A stretch of 64,000 nucleotides of DNA from UBA1941 sp046329575 (lineage in GTDB: Bacteria > Bacteroidota > Bacteroidia > Chitinophagales > LD1): assembly GCA_046329575.1 (NCBI GenBank), contig JAXLUJ010000006.1:248001-312000 (forward strand). The letters run 5' to 3'. The notes under the pieces were generated by a model. That model ran no database searches, had not been told where the DNA came from, and saw nothing but the letters and a program-made list of their open reading frames with translations. Shown in pieces: positions 23,701-32,006 of this stretch. The translations under genes and the position numbers were made by a program. How positions within the stretch are numbered: position 1 is the stretch's first letter; each line of letters begins with the position of its first letter.

Positions 23701-26593
23701 TAACACCTGCCAAAATAATAGCATCAACACTACAACAGCAGCAGTGGCTGCAGGCAGCCCGGGGTCAGGTAGCAACAATAATACCGGCAACAACGGCAAC
23801 ACCGGAACATTGGCGCTGGTAACTCACCCTTCACAAACGGCGCTCACGGCCGGTACCATCACTACTTCTAATTATGCCTATTGCATCGGAGCGGCCTCGC
23901 AACCTACCGATATCAACGCCAATGCATCAACAGGCGGCGCTTATAATTCGGGGCTGAGTTGTGCGGCTTCATTACCGGCCTATTCCTACCAATGGTATGG
24001 CGCTTATAACGCTACGGCTTGTCCTGCCGGTCAAACCGGCGGCGGTTCCGCTGCTGCTTCAGGTTACAGCGCCCTGTCGGGAGCCACTTCTCAAAACTTA
24101 ACGGCAGCCCAAATCAGTGCATTCATCGCCGCTCAGGGTAGTAATAACACCGGCTTTTATTGCTTCCAGCGCCGAACGCAATCCGTAAACTGTTATGCCT
24201 GGACCACCGTTGCCAGTGTACAGGTGTACCCGTTGCCAACAATCACCTTAGGCAGCAATCCGGTGGTTTGTTTTTCGTCCTCAACACAAAATGCAACCCT
24301 TACTTACAGCGCCACAGCCAATGGTGCTAACCAATACTACATCGATTTCGATAACACGGCAAACGCAGCAGGTTTGGCTGATGTAGCCACTTCAGCCTCG
24401 CCGGCTACCTTGCCTGCCTCACCTATCTCAATACCGGTGGCAGCCAATGTAGCAGCCGCTACCTATAACGGCACCCTGTATGTGAAAAATTCAACTACCG
24501 GCTGTGTGAGCAACGGCTATGCCATCACTTTGACCATTAATCCTAAACCAACCATTACGCTCACTACCACTTCGGCTGCGGTATGCTTCAATGCTTCTGC
24601 ACAAACCGCGACACTGCCTTACTCCGCAACCACCAATGGCGCAAACCAATACAGCTACACTTTTACGCCAACTACCACCGCCATACCCGATGTAAGCAAT
24701 ACCGCCTTCAGTACTTCGCCGTTAAACATTTCAATAACAGCCGGCGCCGCAGCAGCAACCTATAACGGATCGTTAACCGTGCGCAATGCCACTACAGGTT
24801 GCGTGAGCAATGCCACAGCCATCAGTGTGGTAGTGAATCCGCTTCCTGCCATCAGCACCGGTACCATGCCGGCAGTGTGTTATAGTAGTGGTTCGCAAAC
24901 TGCACAAGTGCCGTATAGCGGCGCCACCAATCTCACCGCTTCAGGCAACACCTACTCCTACTCCTTTTCAAGCGGCATTACGGCAGCTTCGAACCTCAGC
25001 ATGAGCAACAGCACTTCAGGTACTTTAGATATCACAGTAAATGCTGCTCTTGCCGCGGGAACCTATAACGGCACCCTCACGGTGAAAAACGGCAATGGCT
25101 GCGTAAGTGCGGCTTACGCCATAACTGTAACCATAGATGCCACTTCGGTGGGCGGTACAGTTACGGCCAATCAAACCATTTGTACGGGCAATGCTCCCAT
25201 CACCTTAACGCTTGGCGGCAACAACGGCACTGTTTCTAAATGGATGAGTGCAACTGATGCCGCTTTCACTTCACCAACCAGCATCACCAATACCACCACG
25301 TCATTAAATCCGGGAACACTTACTGCCAGCACCTATTTCCGCGCTGTGGTGAAAAACGGATCCTGCCTTTCTGCCAATTCCGCAGCAGCGCTTATCACCG
25401 TAAAATCGGCAGCGCTCAACTGCGCCCTGGCTGCTTCAGGAAACAGTGGTGTTTCGCTGCAGGAAGAATGCGCCGAAGGAGGTTGGTCGTATTTTGTTGA
25501 CCCCAATAACACCACGCAATATTTGTTTGCCATCAAAAAGAATGGCAACAGCTTCACCCCCGTAGTTACGCTGCATGTAAAATCGGCCAATCCGCTGGCT
25601 TACGACAGCGCCGAAAATTTGGGCACGAACAAGGCCATTTTCACCATGGGCCGCTATTGGGATGTGAACTACAGCGGCACCTTAAACACGCCGGTAGAAA
25701 TTCGCTTTTTCTATGATCCTGCCGATACCATTGCCCTGCGTACAGCCGCAGCGCGCTGGGCAGCGGCACACCCTACTTCCATTCCAAATTATACCACCAA
25801 AACAGGAAGCGTGGAATGGTTCAAGTACAGCAATGCGGCATTCGCGCCAGGCTCTTACACCGGTGCCGCCATGCCGGCTAATACCAAGTATAGTTTGGCC
25901 AACGGAACGGCCCAGTACGGTTCATTAAACGGGGTGTCGTATGTGCAATATACCGGAATCCCTTCGTTCTCCGGCGGCACCGGCGGCATTCAGGTTTTCC
26001 CGGTTCCTTCAGGAAGCGATCCCGTGGCCTTGCCGGTGAAAATGTTGTATCTGCACGCCAATGCCAAAGACAATCAATACATCCATTTAGAATGGGCTAC
26101 CGCTACTGAAATCGACAATGCCGGTTTTGATGTGGAGCGTAGTGAAGATGGACGGAATTTTGAAAAAATCGGTTTTGTAAACGGCGCAGGCAACAGCAAT
26201 CATAAACTCGTTTATACTTTCGACGATAAACACACTGCCGCTAACACCATTTATTACTACCGCCTTCGTCAGGTAGATATCGACGCCCATTTTACTTACA
26301 CCGAAATTGTAAGCGCCGAATTGCTTTCGGTTAAAGGCACATTAATCACCGAGCTTCGTCCGAACCCTGCTGCCGATCAGGTGTTTGTTTACATCCATTC
26401 CAATTACAACCACCATACCGATATTGTGGTGACCAATGTGTTGGGCGAAGAAGTTTTGCGAGTGGGCACCGATTTAGAGATCGGCTACAATGGTTTGAGT
26501 TTAAAGACAGCCGATTTGCCTGCCGGCACCTATCAGGTTTCTATACCCGAAGAAGGAAAGATGATTACCAAACGATTGGTGATTGCACATTAA
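20756..26593 (+). CDS. Giant T9SS-secreted surface protein, PA14-like, Gly-rich and Ig-like
   Basis: A 1945-aa protein. The start is ATG 20756 or, better placed behind the promoter, ATG 20768 (MKNIAYIFQFSLLVFLSNS signal peptide). Two similar beta-sandwich regions (about 25-180 and 350-510: GGDDGYRFNVS, FQTGADDYSIIRINGG) look like PA14/GLEYA-type ligand domains. Residues 665-915 are strongly Gly-rich with a few Cys. Four Ig-like repeats follow (1170-1480), with the motif AATYNGTLYVKN..GCVSN..AITLTI. A fibronectin-like domain (LPVKMLYLHAN..) and a T9SS type A sorting domain (LRPNPAADQ.., LPAGTYQVS.., KRLVIAH) end it. It is a likely adhesin or matrix protein. A terminator follows. It is flanked by direct repeats C and D. 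Confidence 0.85.
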   Translation: MIDYMKNIAYIFQFSLLVFLSNSLLAQVPGCVSGGDQNTYGTNQWNVYRYSGTNSFTSYQNYYVDATNFNRNGSSQFPSCVPTTAFTLRLKNKLTSQPAGFYRIVAGGDDGYRFNVSSSAITTSNANISSITWTGSWADQGYTTSTSTFYWSGGDMYLIMEYYQNGGGYQASFNICQIGSGDKSFGTYPTWKSNFFNANNNFSDASYVGNNTSSAPATGSPHVGILDQWFNSAAPSLLSASPAVGNCNLTCPATNFSARYRTNKTYTNGIYAFRTANGNNTNANDDGAGLTINAGANVDGVSYISNLSCVTCNSQVQVADPVALNGTYSLIYDVVQGGGDARAALNECQMDAGGTAGSLGDATTAGTSAWNVYYYNYNSGYDFSTKYYRGTNQLGSSTTTSASFNGASNVSWPSGTAPTRTGQTCSTTLNSDFSLKALLTRSFNKGIYTFQTGADDYSIIRINGGSWLNTQSACCQSNTTTQPMNGNTALEYWMYDSGGDGTALVNINCVTAVAGTLTSNQGCNGTGNHTLSWTGGTGYYTLESSTDGTTYSTASGVSETNTVAAATGSWSVNPSVSTFYRVRVESCNGSPIYSNIILVQRTGTNTGNLVVSSNISMFGTYNIAGDFTVNSGVTITMVQGCPLVVNAANITMNGTINGQGKGYLGSTSAGTGGQNWGATNTQNCGGGTGGGAGAGPGGGSAGGSGGTGARQGRGGSCSSGYCSGSGPNGYNDGGGGGAGGAGGSYGGAGGAGGDGARGGWFSAPDWGCNTAACAGNAGGTGGSAAATYGTSNGSDIDMGSGGGAGGGGGGGVTAGTAGTSGGNGGGAVSLIACNSLTVGGTINVNGTAGTNGGGRGGDENDASNDLTPDAAGWYTCGTFVVDNCWSNRALMGGQGGGAAGGSGGGILLQAFGPVTVSGTLSAIGGNGAAATGYPSSANANYTGSPKSWGSNNGYNGITLSLYGYYNAQNGAAGGGGRIKIFYNTCQNNSINTTTAAVAAGSPGSGSNNNTGNNGNTGTLALVTHPSQTALTAGTITTSNYAYCIGAASQPTDINANASTGGAYNSGLSCAASLPAYSYQWYGAYNATACPAGQTGGGSAAASGYSALSGATSQNLTAAQISAFIAAQGSNNTGFYCFQRRTQSVNCYAWTTVASVQVYPLPTITLGSNPVVCFSSSTQNATLTYSATANGANQYYIDFDNTANAAGLADVATSASPATLPASPISIPVAANVAAATYNGTLYVKNSTTGCVSNGYAITLTINPKPTITLTTTSAAVCFNASAQTATLPYSATTNGANQYSYTFTPTTTAIPDVSNTAFSTSPLNISITAGAAAATYNGSLTVRNATTGCVSNATAISVVVNPLPAISTGTMPAVCYSSGSQTAQVPYSGATNLTASGNTYSYSFSSGITAASNLSMSNSTSGTLDITVNAALAAGTYNGTLTVKNGNGCVSAAYAITVTIDATSVGGTVTANQTICTGNAPITLTLGGNNGTVSKWMSATDAAFTSPTSITNTTTSLNPGTLTASTYFRAVVKNGSCLSANSAAALITVKSAALNCALAASGNSGVSLQEECAEGGWSYFVDPNNTTQYLFAIKKNGNSFTPVVTLHVKSANPLAYDSAENLGTNKAIFTMGRYWDVNYSGTLNTPVEIRFFYDPADTIALRTAAARWAAAHPTSIPNYTTKTGSVEWFKYSNAAFAPGSYTGAAMPANTKYSLANGTAQYGSLNGVSYVQYTGIPSFSGGTGGIQVFPVPSGSDPVALPVKMLYLHANAKDNQYIHLEWATATEIDNAGFDVERSEDGRNFEKIGFVNGAGNSNHKLVYTFDDKHTAANTIYYYRLRQVDIDAHFTYTEIVSAELLSVKGTLITELRPNPAADQVFVYIHSNYNHHTDIVVTNVLGEEVLRVGTDLEIGYNGLSLKTADLPAGTYQVSIPEEGKMITKRLVIAH

Positions 26594-26622
26594 GCTTTGG
26601 TCAACTTCGTAGTTTTTAGTTT

Positions 26623-26660
26623 TCCGGTTGCGTTTGAAAAAATGCAACCGGATTTTTTTT
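26623..26660 (+). terminator. Rho-independent terminator of the 1945-aa gene
   Basis: The stem TCCGGTTGC/GCAACCGGA extends by GTTT/AAAT (one G.U) to a GAAA tetraloop, 13 pairs in all, followed by eight T. It starts 30 bp after the stop codon. Confidence 0.88.
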
Positions 26661-26693
26661 AATGGAAAGCGGTAAACTCAGGAATGCAATTTT

Positions 26694-26855
26694 TTGGGCG
26701 TGCCCCCTGCGGCAGCCTTTGCTGCGGCTAAAAAAAACAGTGCACCCATCGCTGCCTTCGGGGTCGGGCTGCTACAGGGTACGCTTCGCTTCCGTGTTCG
26801 CTCGTTCCTCGCTCACACCGCTCGCAAAAGCTCGCGCCTTCCGCATCCCTCACGC
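26694..26855 (+). repeat. Dispersed GC-rich intergenic element, copy D
   Basis: The best-defined copy. The left end GCGTGCCCCCTGCGG and the right end CCGCATCCCTCACGC form a terminal inverted repeat of the form GCGTG-N5-TGCGG. The core 26766-26855 is almost the same as in copy C. It sits 33 bp after the terminator of the 1945-aa gene. Confidence 0.85.
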
Positions 26856-26988
26856 GGGCGCTGGGGGGAAGACTTTGACGCCGTAAAACGGAGTCGATAA
26901 CTTTTCCGATCCACTGCAGGAACATTCGCTGCCAACCCTTAAAAGCGGCAGCGATAGGAACGGAAAGCCCGCAAGGCCGCAGCATAGA

Positions 26989-27082
26989 AATTACGAATGA
27001 AAAATTTCGAATTACGAATTGGAATAACGGGTGAGGTAAAGACCAAACCACTTTCGTCATTCGGAATTTTTCATTCGTAATT
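26989..27082. repeat. Imperfect inverted repeat, 24-bp arms
   Basis: Arms at 26989-27012 and 27059-27082 match with one mismatch (AATTACGAATGAAAAATT..CGAAT and its reverse complement), with a 46-bp loop. The arms contain the AATTACGAAT pattern more than once. Confidence 0.8.
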
Positions 27083-27119
27083 CCCCTTGGAAACAAAAGC
27101 TCGCCATGCTTTATGACTT

Positions 27120-27190
27120 CCCGCGGCCTGAGGACTTGCAGTGGATAGCGCGGTGCCGCTGCCCCGCGAGGAACGAGCGGCCGCAGCGGC
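27120..27190 (-). repeat. Possible fragment of the dispersed element (copy E)
   Basis: On the minus strand it contains CCGCTCGTTCCTCGCGGGGC, resembling the GCTCGTTCCTCG block of copies B to D. The rest differs, so this is a weak call. Confidence 0.3.
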
Positions 27191-27274
27191 AGCCGCCGGA
27201 ATAATTTGATGAGGTGATGATGAGATGATTTGAGGATGTGCCGATTTGAGGATGGAAACCAATTACAAGAACAA

Positions 27275-27302
27275 AAAAGCCGCTCGGTGTGGAGCGGCTT
27301 TT
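27275..27302. terminator. Terminator of the SprB-repeat gene
   Basis: The stem AAAAGCCGCTC/GAGCGGCTTTT (11 bp, loop GGTGTG) lies 18 bp downstream of the minus-strand stop at 27321. It has a T-tract in both readings. Confidence 0.85.
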
Positions 27303-27320
27303 CCATTTCTGATACCTTTT

Positions 27321-30300
27321 TTATCGGGATCCGATTTTCATAAATCTGGCAGTGTACGAAGCGCCTTCATGTTGCGTTTTGAACAAATAAACCCCATCAG
27401 TGAGTAAACTCACATCCATGCGGTTTTTACTTCCTGCCTTCAACACCACATCCGAAATGTGGTGACCTAACATATCATACAATTCCAGCGTTTCATCTTT
27501 ATCAAATGTGCTTTCAATAACAATTTGATCGTTTGCCGGATTCGGATACACCTGCAAAACGTTATCAGCCACTTCAGCAATGCCGTTGTATTTTATCAGC
27601 GAGTTCTCGGTAGTGTTGGTGATTACCGGACGGTTGTAATCAAAGTAGATCGCCGCTTTGTTGTGGAACTGTGTGCCGTCAGGAAGATTTTTCTTCATCT
27701 TGATGTAGAAGGTTACTACACCATGACTTTCCTTCTCATTCTGATTGCTATCCGGCAACTGAATATTCAGGAATTTGATCAATAAAATATTCTTACCGCG
27801 GAATTCAAGCTGGTAGGGATGACTGGCCGCACCCGGCTTAATGGAAGTAACATCCAGATTGGCATCCAGCGTATCGGCTACTACCACATTTTCAGCTTTA
27901 AATGTTCCGGTGTTCTGGAAACGGATGGTGTAGTTCAAAATAGAATCGCTGCGCTGAATGATGCCGTGCGCTCCTATACCTTTTGGTGTAACTGACTTAT
28001 CGTTAGGGTCGAAGGAACCTACCACCTCCAGCACCCGGGCTTCCACATTATTGAGCGGCGTTGGATCTTTAACAATCAGCGCATAGTTACCCGCCGAAGC
28101 CTGACAATTGAGCAAAGTGCCCAGCGGTGTGGCCGGAGCAATATCGAAAAACAGCTTCAGATTTCCATTGGCGCCATGTACCGGGCTATTAATTGAAAAG
28201 CCCACTTTATGGTTCACGGCATCAATATATAATGGTCCTTGCGTAGCGCTGTTAAATGTCATTTCAGGCGCATATTTAAAAACCACCGTATCATTCACGC
28301 CGCGGGTGCCATCGTTGAAATAATAAAGTTCCATTTCCGACTGAAAGCCGGGACGGGCAGCGGTAAGCTGACACCAGCTAATGCGCATGTCAACACTGTC
28401 TAAAGTGTGGTCGAAAAAGTCGTGACAATAAGCGCTATCGGCTACTGAGGCATTGATGAGCGGATTCGGGTTCGGGCAAATTTGATTGTAATATTGCGGA
28501 ACTATTTGTTGCAGGCTGTAGTTGCCGGTAGGTTCCAGGATAGAGAAGTGACCAGAGTTATCGGTGTAAGTATAATCACCCGGAACGGCCTGCATCATTA
28601 CATTTGATATGCCGTATTCGCCGGATTCCTGAACGCAATTACCGTTGATATCTTCTATCAAATTACCACACAAGGTAATGGCACAGGCGGTGCTGTTGTA
28701 GCCGATGTTCGTCCAATCGTGATTGGAACAGCCGTTGGCATCAGTAACATATACGCCATAATACCAGGTTGGAGCTAATCCGGTTGAAGTGGCGGTGGTT
28801 TGGCCGTTCTGCCATTGATAGGCATAAGGTGCGGTGCCGCCTGTGGCAACTACTGTAGCCGAACCGTCGGCTGTGAACACACAAGAAGCGTTGGCATGCG
28901 TCAAAGCCAAATGAACGGGTGAAGTTGAATACACGGTTGCACTTTTTACCACTGTACAGTTATTTACGTCATGTATGGTAACAGTATAAGTTCCGGCTGC
29001 CAAACCGTTTATAAAATTGGAAGTGGCTCCGGTGTTCCAATTGTAGGAATAAGGTAACGAGCCGCCTGAAACGCTCAAACCCACCGAGCCGTTGGTATTA
29101 GGGCAAACTACATTAGTGTGGGTCACATTTACACTCATAGTGCTGTTGTAAGGTAAATAGGTGTTATACTGATTGGTACAGCCGTTGTGATCGGTGATCA
29201 GGCAACTGTAAAAGCCCACGCCCAAACCCGTAATGCTTGCAGTAGTGGCTACCGGACTGGTGTTCCAAATGTAGGTGTATGGCGCCGTTCCGCCTGTAGG
29301 AGCTACCGTAACCGAGCCATTCAGATTATCGCAAACGGGCGGCACATACGTTCCGTTAGGTGAAATAGGCGAAGTGTTATTGATATAGGAATAACCATTA
29401 ACAGTGCATCCCGCTGCATCGTGAATAGTAACCGTATAATAACCCTGATGAAGATTGGAAATGGAAGCCGTGGTGGCTCCATTACTCCATACATAGGTGT
29501 ACGGCGCCGTGCCAAGGGTTGGATTTGCAGTAGCACTTCCGTGACCATTGGTACAAGATTCATCCACTTTAGTAACGTTCGGGGCTATCGGGCTATTACT
29601 GTAAACATAAACACCACTTACGGTGGAACAATTGTTGTTGTCGCGCACCGTTACCATATACGATCCGGAATGCAGCGAATTGATGGAAGTGGCAGTAGAT
29701 CCGGTGTTCCAATGGTAGGTGTAAGGTGTAGCCCCTCCGTTGGCTACTACGGTTACACTGCCATTGCCGGTATTGCAATGCTCATCAATATGAGAAATGG
29801 ATACGTTGATTGGGCTACCGTTTGCTACGGTAAACGTAGCAGGATAAGCCATACATCCATTGGCATCGGATACACTTAGCACATAATTACCGGCATGTAA
29901 CGAGGATAGATTATGCGAGGTTTGACCGGTATTCCAATTATATACATAAGGCGGAGTTCCCGAGCCATTTAAACTGGAAACAATAGCTCCTGCGCCATTG
30001 CCACATTGTTCATTAGTTACGGTGGCGCTCATATAGAAAGCGGCATAACTGTGCACCGAATCAGATCCATAAGGCATCACCACCGCCTCACAGCCATTAG
30101 CATCAGTTACTGTAACATAGTAACGGCCCGGAGCCAAACCTGTAATATGACTGGCGTTGGAGCCATTGGACCAATGATAACTATAGGGCGGTACACCTCC
30201 ATATACGTAGGCCGTCATCGAACCATTATTCAACGGACAAGTGGCCCCTGAATCGTAAGTATAAACATAGAACGATGGTCCGTTTGATTGTGATGAATCG

Positions 30301-30800
30301 CCATTATAGGATATACAACCATTCACATCAGTGACCGTGACACTTAGCTGGTACGCCTGATTGCCGGTAAGGCCGGTGAGATGTTGTAGAGTAGAACCAT
30401 TTGACCACAGATAAGTATATGGTGCGGCACCACCCGTGGGATTGGCAGTAACTTCAGCATTCCCACCCGGTGGACAGATTTCATCAACGGTGCTCTTTGT
30501 AACATAAACCAATTGAGTAACCTGAGCATAGGAATATATAGTAGCCCCCATGGCATCGGTTATGGTCACCTCGTAATAGCCTGGCAGTAAACCGGTGGCA
30601 GTAGCAGCAGTGGCACCATTGCTCCAAAGATAAGTGTATGGTGCCGTACCACCCGTGGGTGTTACTGTGGCAGTACCATCGCCATTACAAACCCGTGTAG
30701 CTGACACCGTGGCCGACAATGACTGTGCATAGGAAGAAAGGCTGCTGCAAAACAGCACCAGCAAAAGACTTGCTTTTGCTTTAGAGATCAAGTTTTTCAT
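27321..30800 (-). CDS. SprB-repeat surface adhesin with T9SS tail
   Basis: A 1159-aa exported protein with a signal peptide (residues 1-25, cleaved after SYAQ). Nine SprB-type repeats (about 40-690) each contain the pattern GGTAPYTYLWSNG..T..TG..G.Y.VTVTD..GC. They are the repeats of SprB, the gliding adhesin of Flavobacterium johnsoniae. After them come an SdrD-B/CNA-like segment (GNLIEDINGNCVQESGEYGISNV), a conserved-repeat domain of the DUF11 kind (LDPNDKSVTP.., LNYTIRFQNTGTFKAENVVV) and a T9SS type A domain (LQVYPNPANDQI.., TDGVYLFKT..). Surface adhesion is likely; gliding cannot be inferred from one gene. It converges on the 1945-aa gene. Confidence 0.9.
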   Translation of the reverse strand: MKNLISKAKASLLLVLFCSSLSSYAQSLSATVSATRVCNGDGTATVTPTGGTAPYTYLWSNGATAATATGLLPGYYEVTITDAMGATIYSYAQVTQLVYVTKSTVDEICPPGGNAEVTANPTGGAAPYTYLWSNGSTLQHLTGLTGNQAYQLSVTVTDVNGCISYNGDSSQSNGPSFYVYTYDSGATCPLNNGSMTAYVYGGVPPYSYHWSNGSNASHITGLAPGRYYVTVTDANGCEAVVMPYGSDSVHSYAAFYMSATVTNEQCGNGAGAIVSSLNGSGTPPYVYNWNTGQTSHNLSSLHAGNYVLSVSDANGCMAYPATFTVANGSPINVSISHIDEHCNTGNGSVTVVANGGATPYTYHWNTGSTATSINSLHSGSYMVTVRDNNNCSTVSGVYVYSNSPIAPNVTKVDESCTNGHGSATANPTLGTAPYTYVWSNGATTASISNLHQGYYTVTIHDAAGCTVNGYSYINNTSPISPNGTYVPPVCDNLNGSVTVAPTGGTAPYTYIWNTSPVATTASITGLGVGFYSCLITDHNGCTNQYNTYLPYNSTMSVNVTHTNVVCPNTNGSVGLSVSGGSLPYSYNWNTGATSNFINGLAAGTYTVTIHDVNNCTVVKSATVYSTSPVHLALTHANASCVFTADGSATVVATGGTAPYAYQWQNGQTTATSTGLAPTWYYGVYVTDANGCSNHDWTNIGYNSTACAITLCGNLIEDINGNCVQESGEYGISNVMMQAVPGDYTYTDNSGHFSILEPTGNYSLQQIVPQYYNQICPNPNPLINASVADSAYCHDFFDHTLDSVDMRISWCQLTAARPGFQSEMELYYFNDGTRGVNDTVVFKYAPEMTFNSATQGPLYIDAVNHKVGFSINSPVHGANGNLKLFFDIAPATPLGTLLNCQASAGNYALIVKDPTPLNNVEARVLEVVGSFDPNDKSVTPKGIGAHGIIQRSDSILNYTIRFQNTGTFKAENVVVADTLDANLDVTSIKPGAASHPYQLEFRGKNILLIKFLNIQLPDSNQNEKESHGVVTFYIKMKKNLPDGTQFHNKAAIYFDYNRPVITNTTENSLIKYNGIAEVADNVLQVYPNPANDQIVIESTFDKDETLELYDMLGHHISDVVLKAGSKNRMDVSLLTDGVYLFKTQHEGASYTARFMKIGSR

Positions 30801-30931
30801 AAGTGGCTCGTTTTAGTTAAGTCGAATTGAAGATGAGACTATTCGATTTATGGTTGCGTGAACGTTTATATAAATTCATGATCGCCAATGCCGTTTGTTA
30901 AAAACATCAAGCGGTAAGAGATAGGGGAAAG

Positions 30932-30994
30932 AGGCAAGACACAAGACGCAAGACGCAAGATACAAGACGCAAGATGCAAGATGCAAGACACAAG
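30932..30994. repeat. Array of nine 7-bp units (ACGCAAG)
   Basis: Units AGGCAAG, ACACAAG, ACGCAAG twice, ATACAAG, ACGCAAG, ATGCAAG twice, ACACAAG, all in register. Reverse-complemented they give CTTGCGT/CTTGTGT/CTTGCAT, the same units as in 20365-20420. Confidence 0.85.
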
Positions 30995-31048
30995 AGGAAG
31001 TATTAGCATTTCCCGGGCGTCATTCCATATTTATTTTAAAAAATTCCA

Positions 31049-32002
31049 TTAGGGATTGTTGGTGATTAGAAACGGACCGTCCAGATCGTTCCAATCGCAC
31101 CATGGCGACAGGGTTGCTGCCGCATCGCAACCAATATGCGATTCCGACATACATCCGATCAACACCTTCAAACCTAACGGCCGGGCCACTTTCAGCATTT
31201 CAAAAGCCTGAGTTAAACCGCCACACTTTTGTAACTTAATATTCACTCCTGAAAAATATCCTGCTATTTCTGTAAGATCGGTTAACTGCTGACAAGCTTC
31301 ATCGGCAATTACCGGAAGGCCCACCACATCACGCAATCGGCGCGACCATTCGCGATCGGTTTTTGTAAAAGGCTGTTCGATCAACACCGCTCCTGCTGCT
31401 TTCAGTTCATTCGAAAATTCAATCGCCTTCTGCAAATTATTCCAACCCTGATTTACATCCACAGCAAAGGGCGCATTGCTTAACGACCGAAAATCGTTCA
31501 GCATTTGCCGATCGCTGGTTCCATTCAATTTCAATTTGAAAAAATCAAAGCCTTGCTCGTGGCCAAATTGCAATCGGTCTTTCATTTCATAACGATCGCA
31601 AATGGAGATCGTGAAACTGCGCCAAGCGGTATCCGGTGTAGTAATCCCCAATAAATTGCGAATGGTAGTATGTTCTTCGGCCGCCTTCAATTGCCAAAGC
31701 GCCATGTCTAAAGCTGCCTTAGCAGGAAAAAAACCCTGGCTGTTGGCAGTGAGTAGTTGTACCCATTGGCCGGGCTGTATCGCACCTTCGCATTTATTGT
31801 AAGGCAATTGCTCCAGAAAGGCAAAGGTGCTTTGTTGGGTATCGGGAAGATAAGGCGGCAGGGTTGCTTCGCCATAGCCCGAATGACCGCCACGACTCAG
31901 TTTCAGCACCACCGCATCGGTGTGTGTTCGCATACCGTGTGCAATGCGGAACGGATAGCGAAATTGCCACTGCACCGATTGAAGTTCAACTTCTAATCGC
32001 AT
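31049..32002 (-). CDS. Dipeptide epimerase (L-Ala-D/L-Glu epimerase type), enolase superfamily
   Basis: A 317-aa enzyme of the muconate-lactonizing subgroup of the enolase superfamily. Catalytic residues by motif: KLKL (Lys156, Lys158), metal ligands Asp182 (AVDVNQGW), Glu209 (LIEQPF) and Asp234 (VIADEAC), and the opposite-face Lys256 (VNIKLQKCGGL). The end motif DLDGPFL fits dipeptide epimerases, which act on murein peptides in recycling. It is a little shorter than the family average (about 340 aa). Its ATG is 4 bp after the tilS stop on the same strand, so the two are co-transcribed. A 7-bp repeat array follows. The exact dipeptide is not predictable. Confidence 0.85.
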   Translation of the reverse strand: MRLEVELQSVQWQFRYPFRIAHGMRTHTDAVVLKLSRGGHSGYGEATLPPYLPDTQQSTFAFLEQLPYNKCEGAIQPGQWVQLLTANSQGFFPAKAALDMALWQLKAAEEHTTIRNLLGITTPDTAWRSFTISICDRYEMKDRLQFGHEQGFDFFKLKLNGTSDRQMLNDFRSLSNAPFAVDVNQGWNNLQKAIEFSNELKAAGAVLIEQPFTKTDREWSRRLRDVVGLPVIADEACQQLTDLTEIAGYFSGVNIKLQKCGGLTQAFEMLKVARPLGLKVLIGCMSESHIGCDAAATLSPWCDWNDLDGPFLITNNP

Positions 32003-32006
32003 CTTT

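Larger units (their letters stand above)
26594..27320. other. 727-bp non-coding spacer between two converging surface genes
   Basis: The spacer holds, in order: the terminator of the 1945-aa gene, the GC-rich element copy D, a Gly/Ala-like GC block, a 24-bp inverted repeat (26989-27082), another degenerate GC block with GAGGAACGAGCGG (27165-27181), an ATTTGAGG-type low-complexity stretch and the terminator of the SprB-repeat gene. The short frames here are not conserved between repeat copies and I do not call genes. Confidence 0.65.

Noticed and set aside
29421..29879. 152-codon plus-strand frame inside the SprB-repeat gene
   Set aside because: Antisense to conserved SprB repeats; no start signal or domain.
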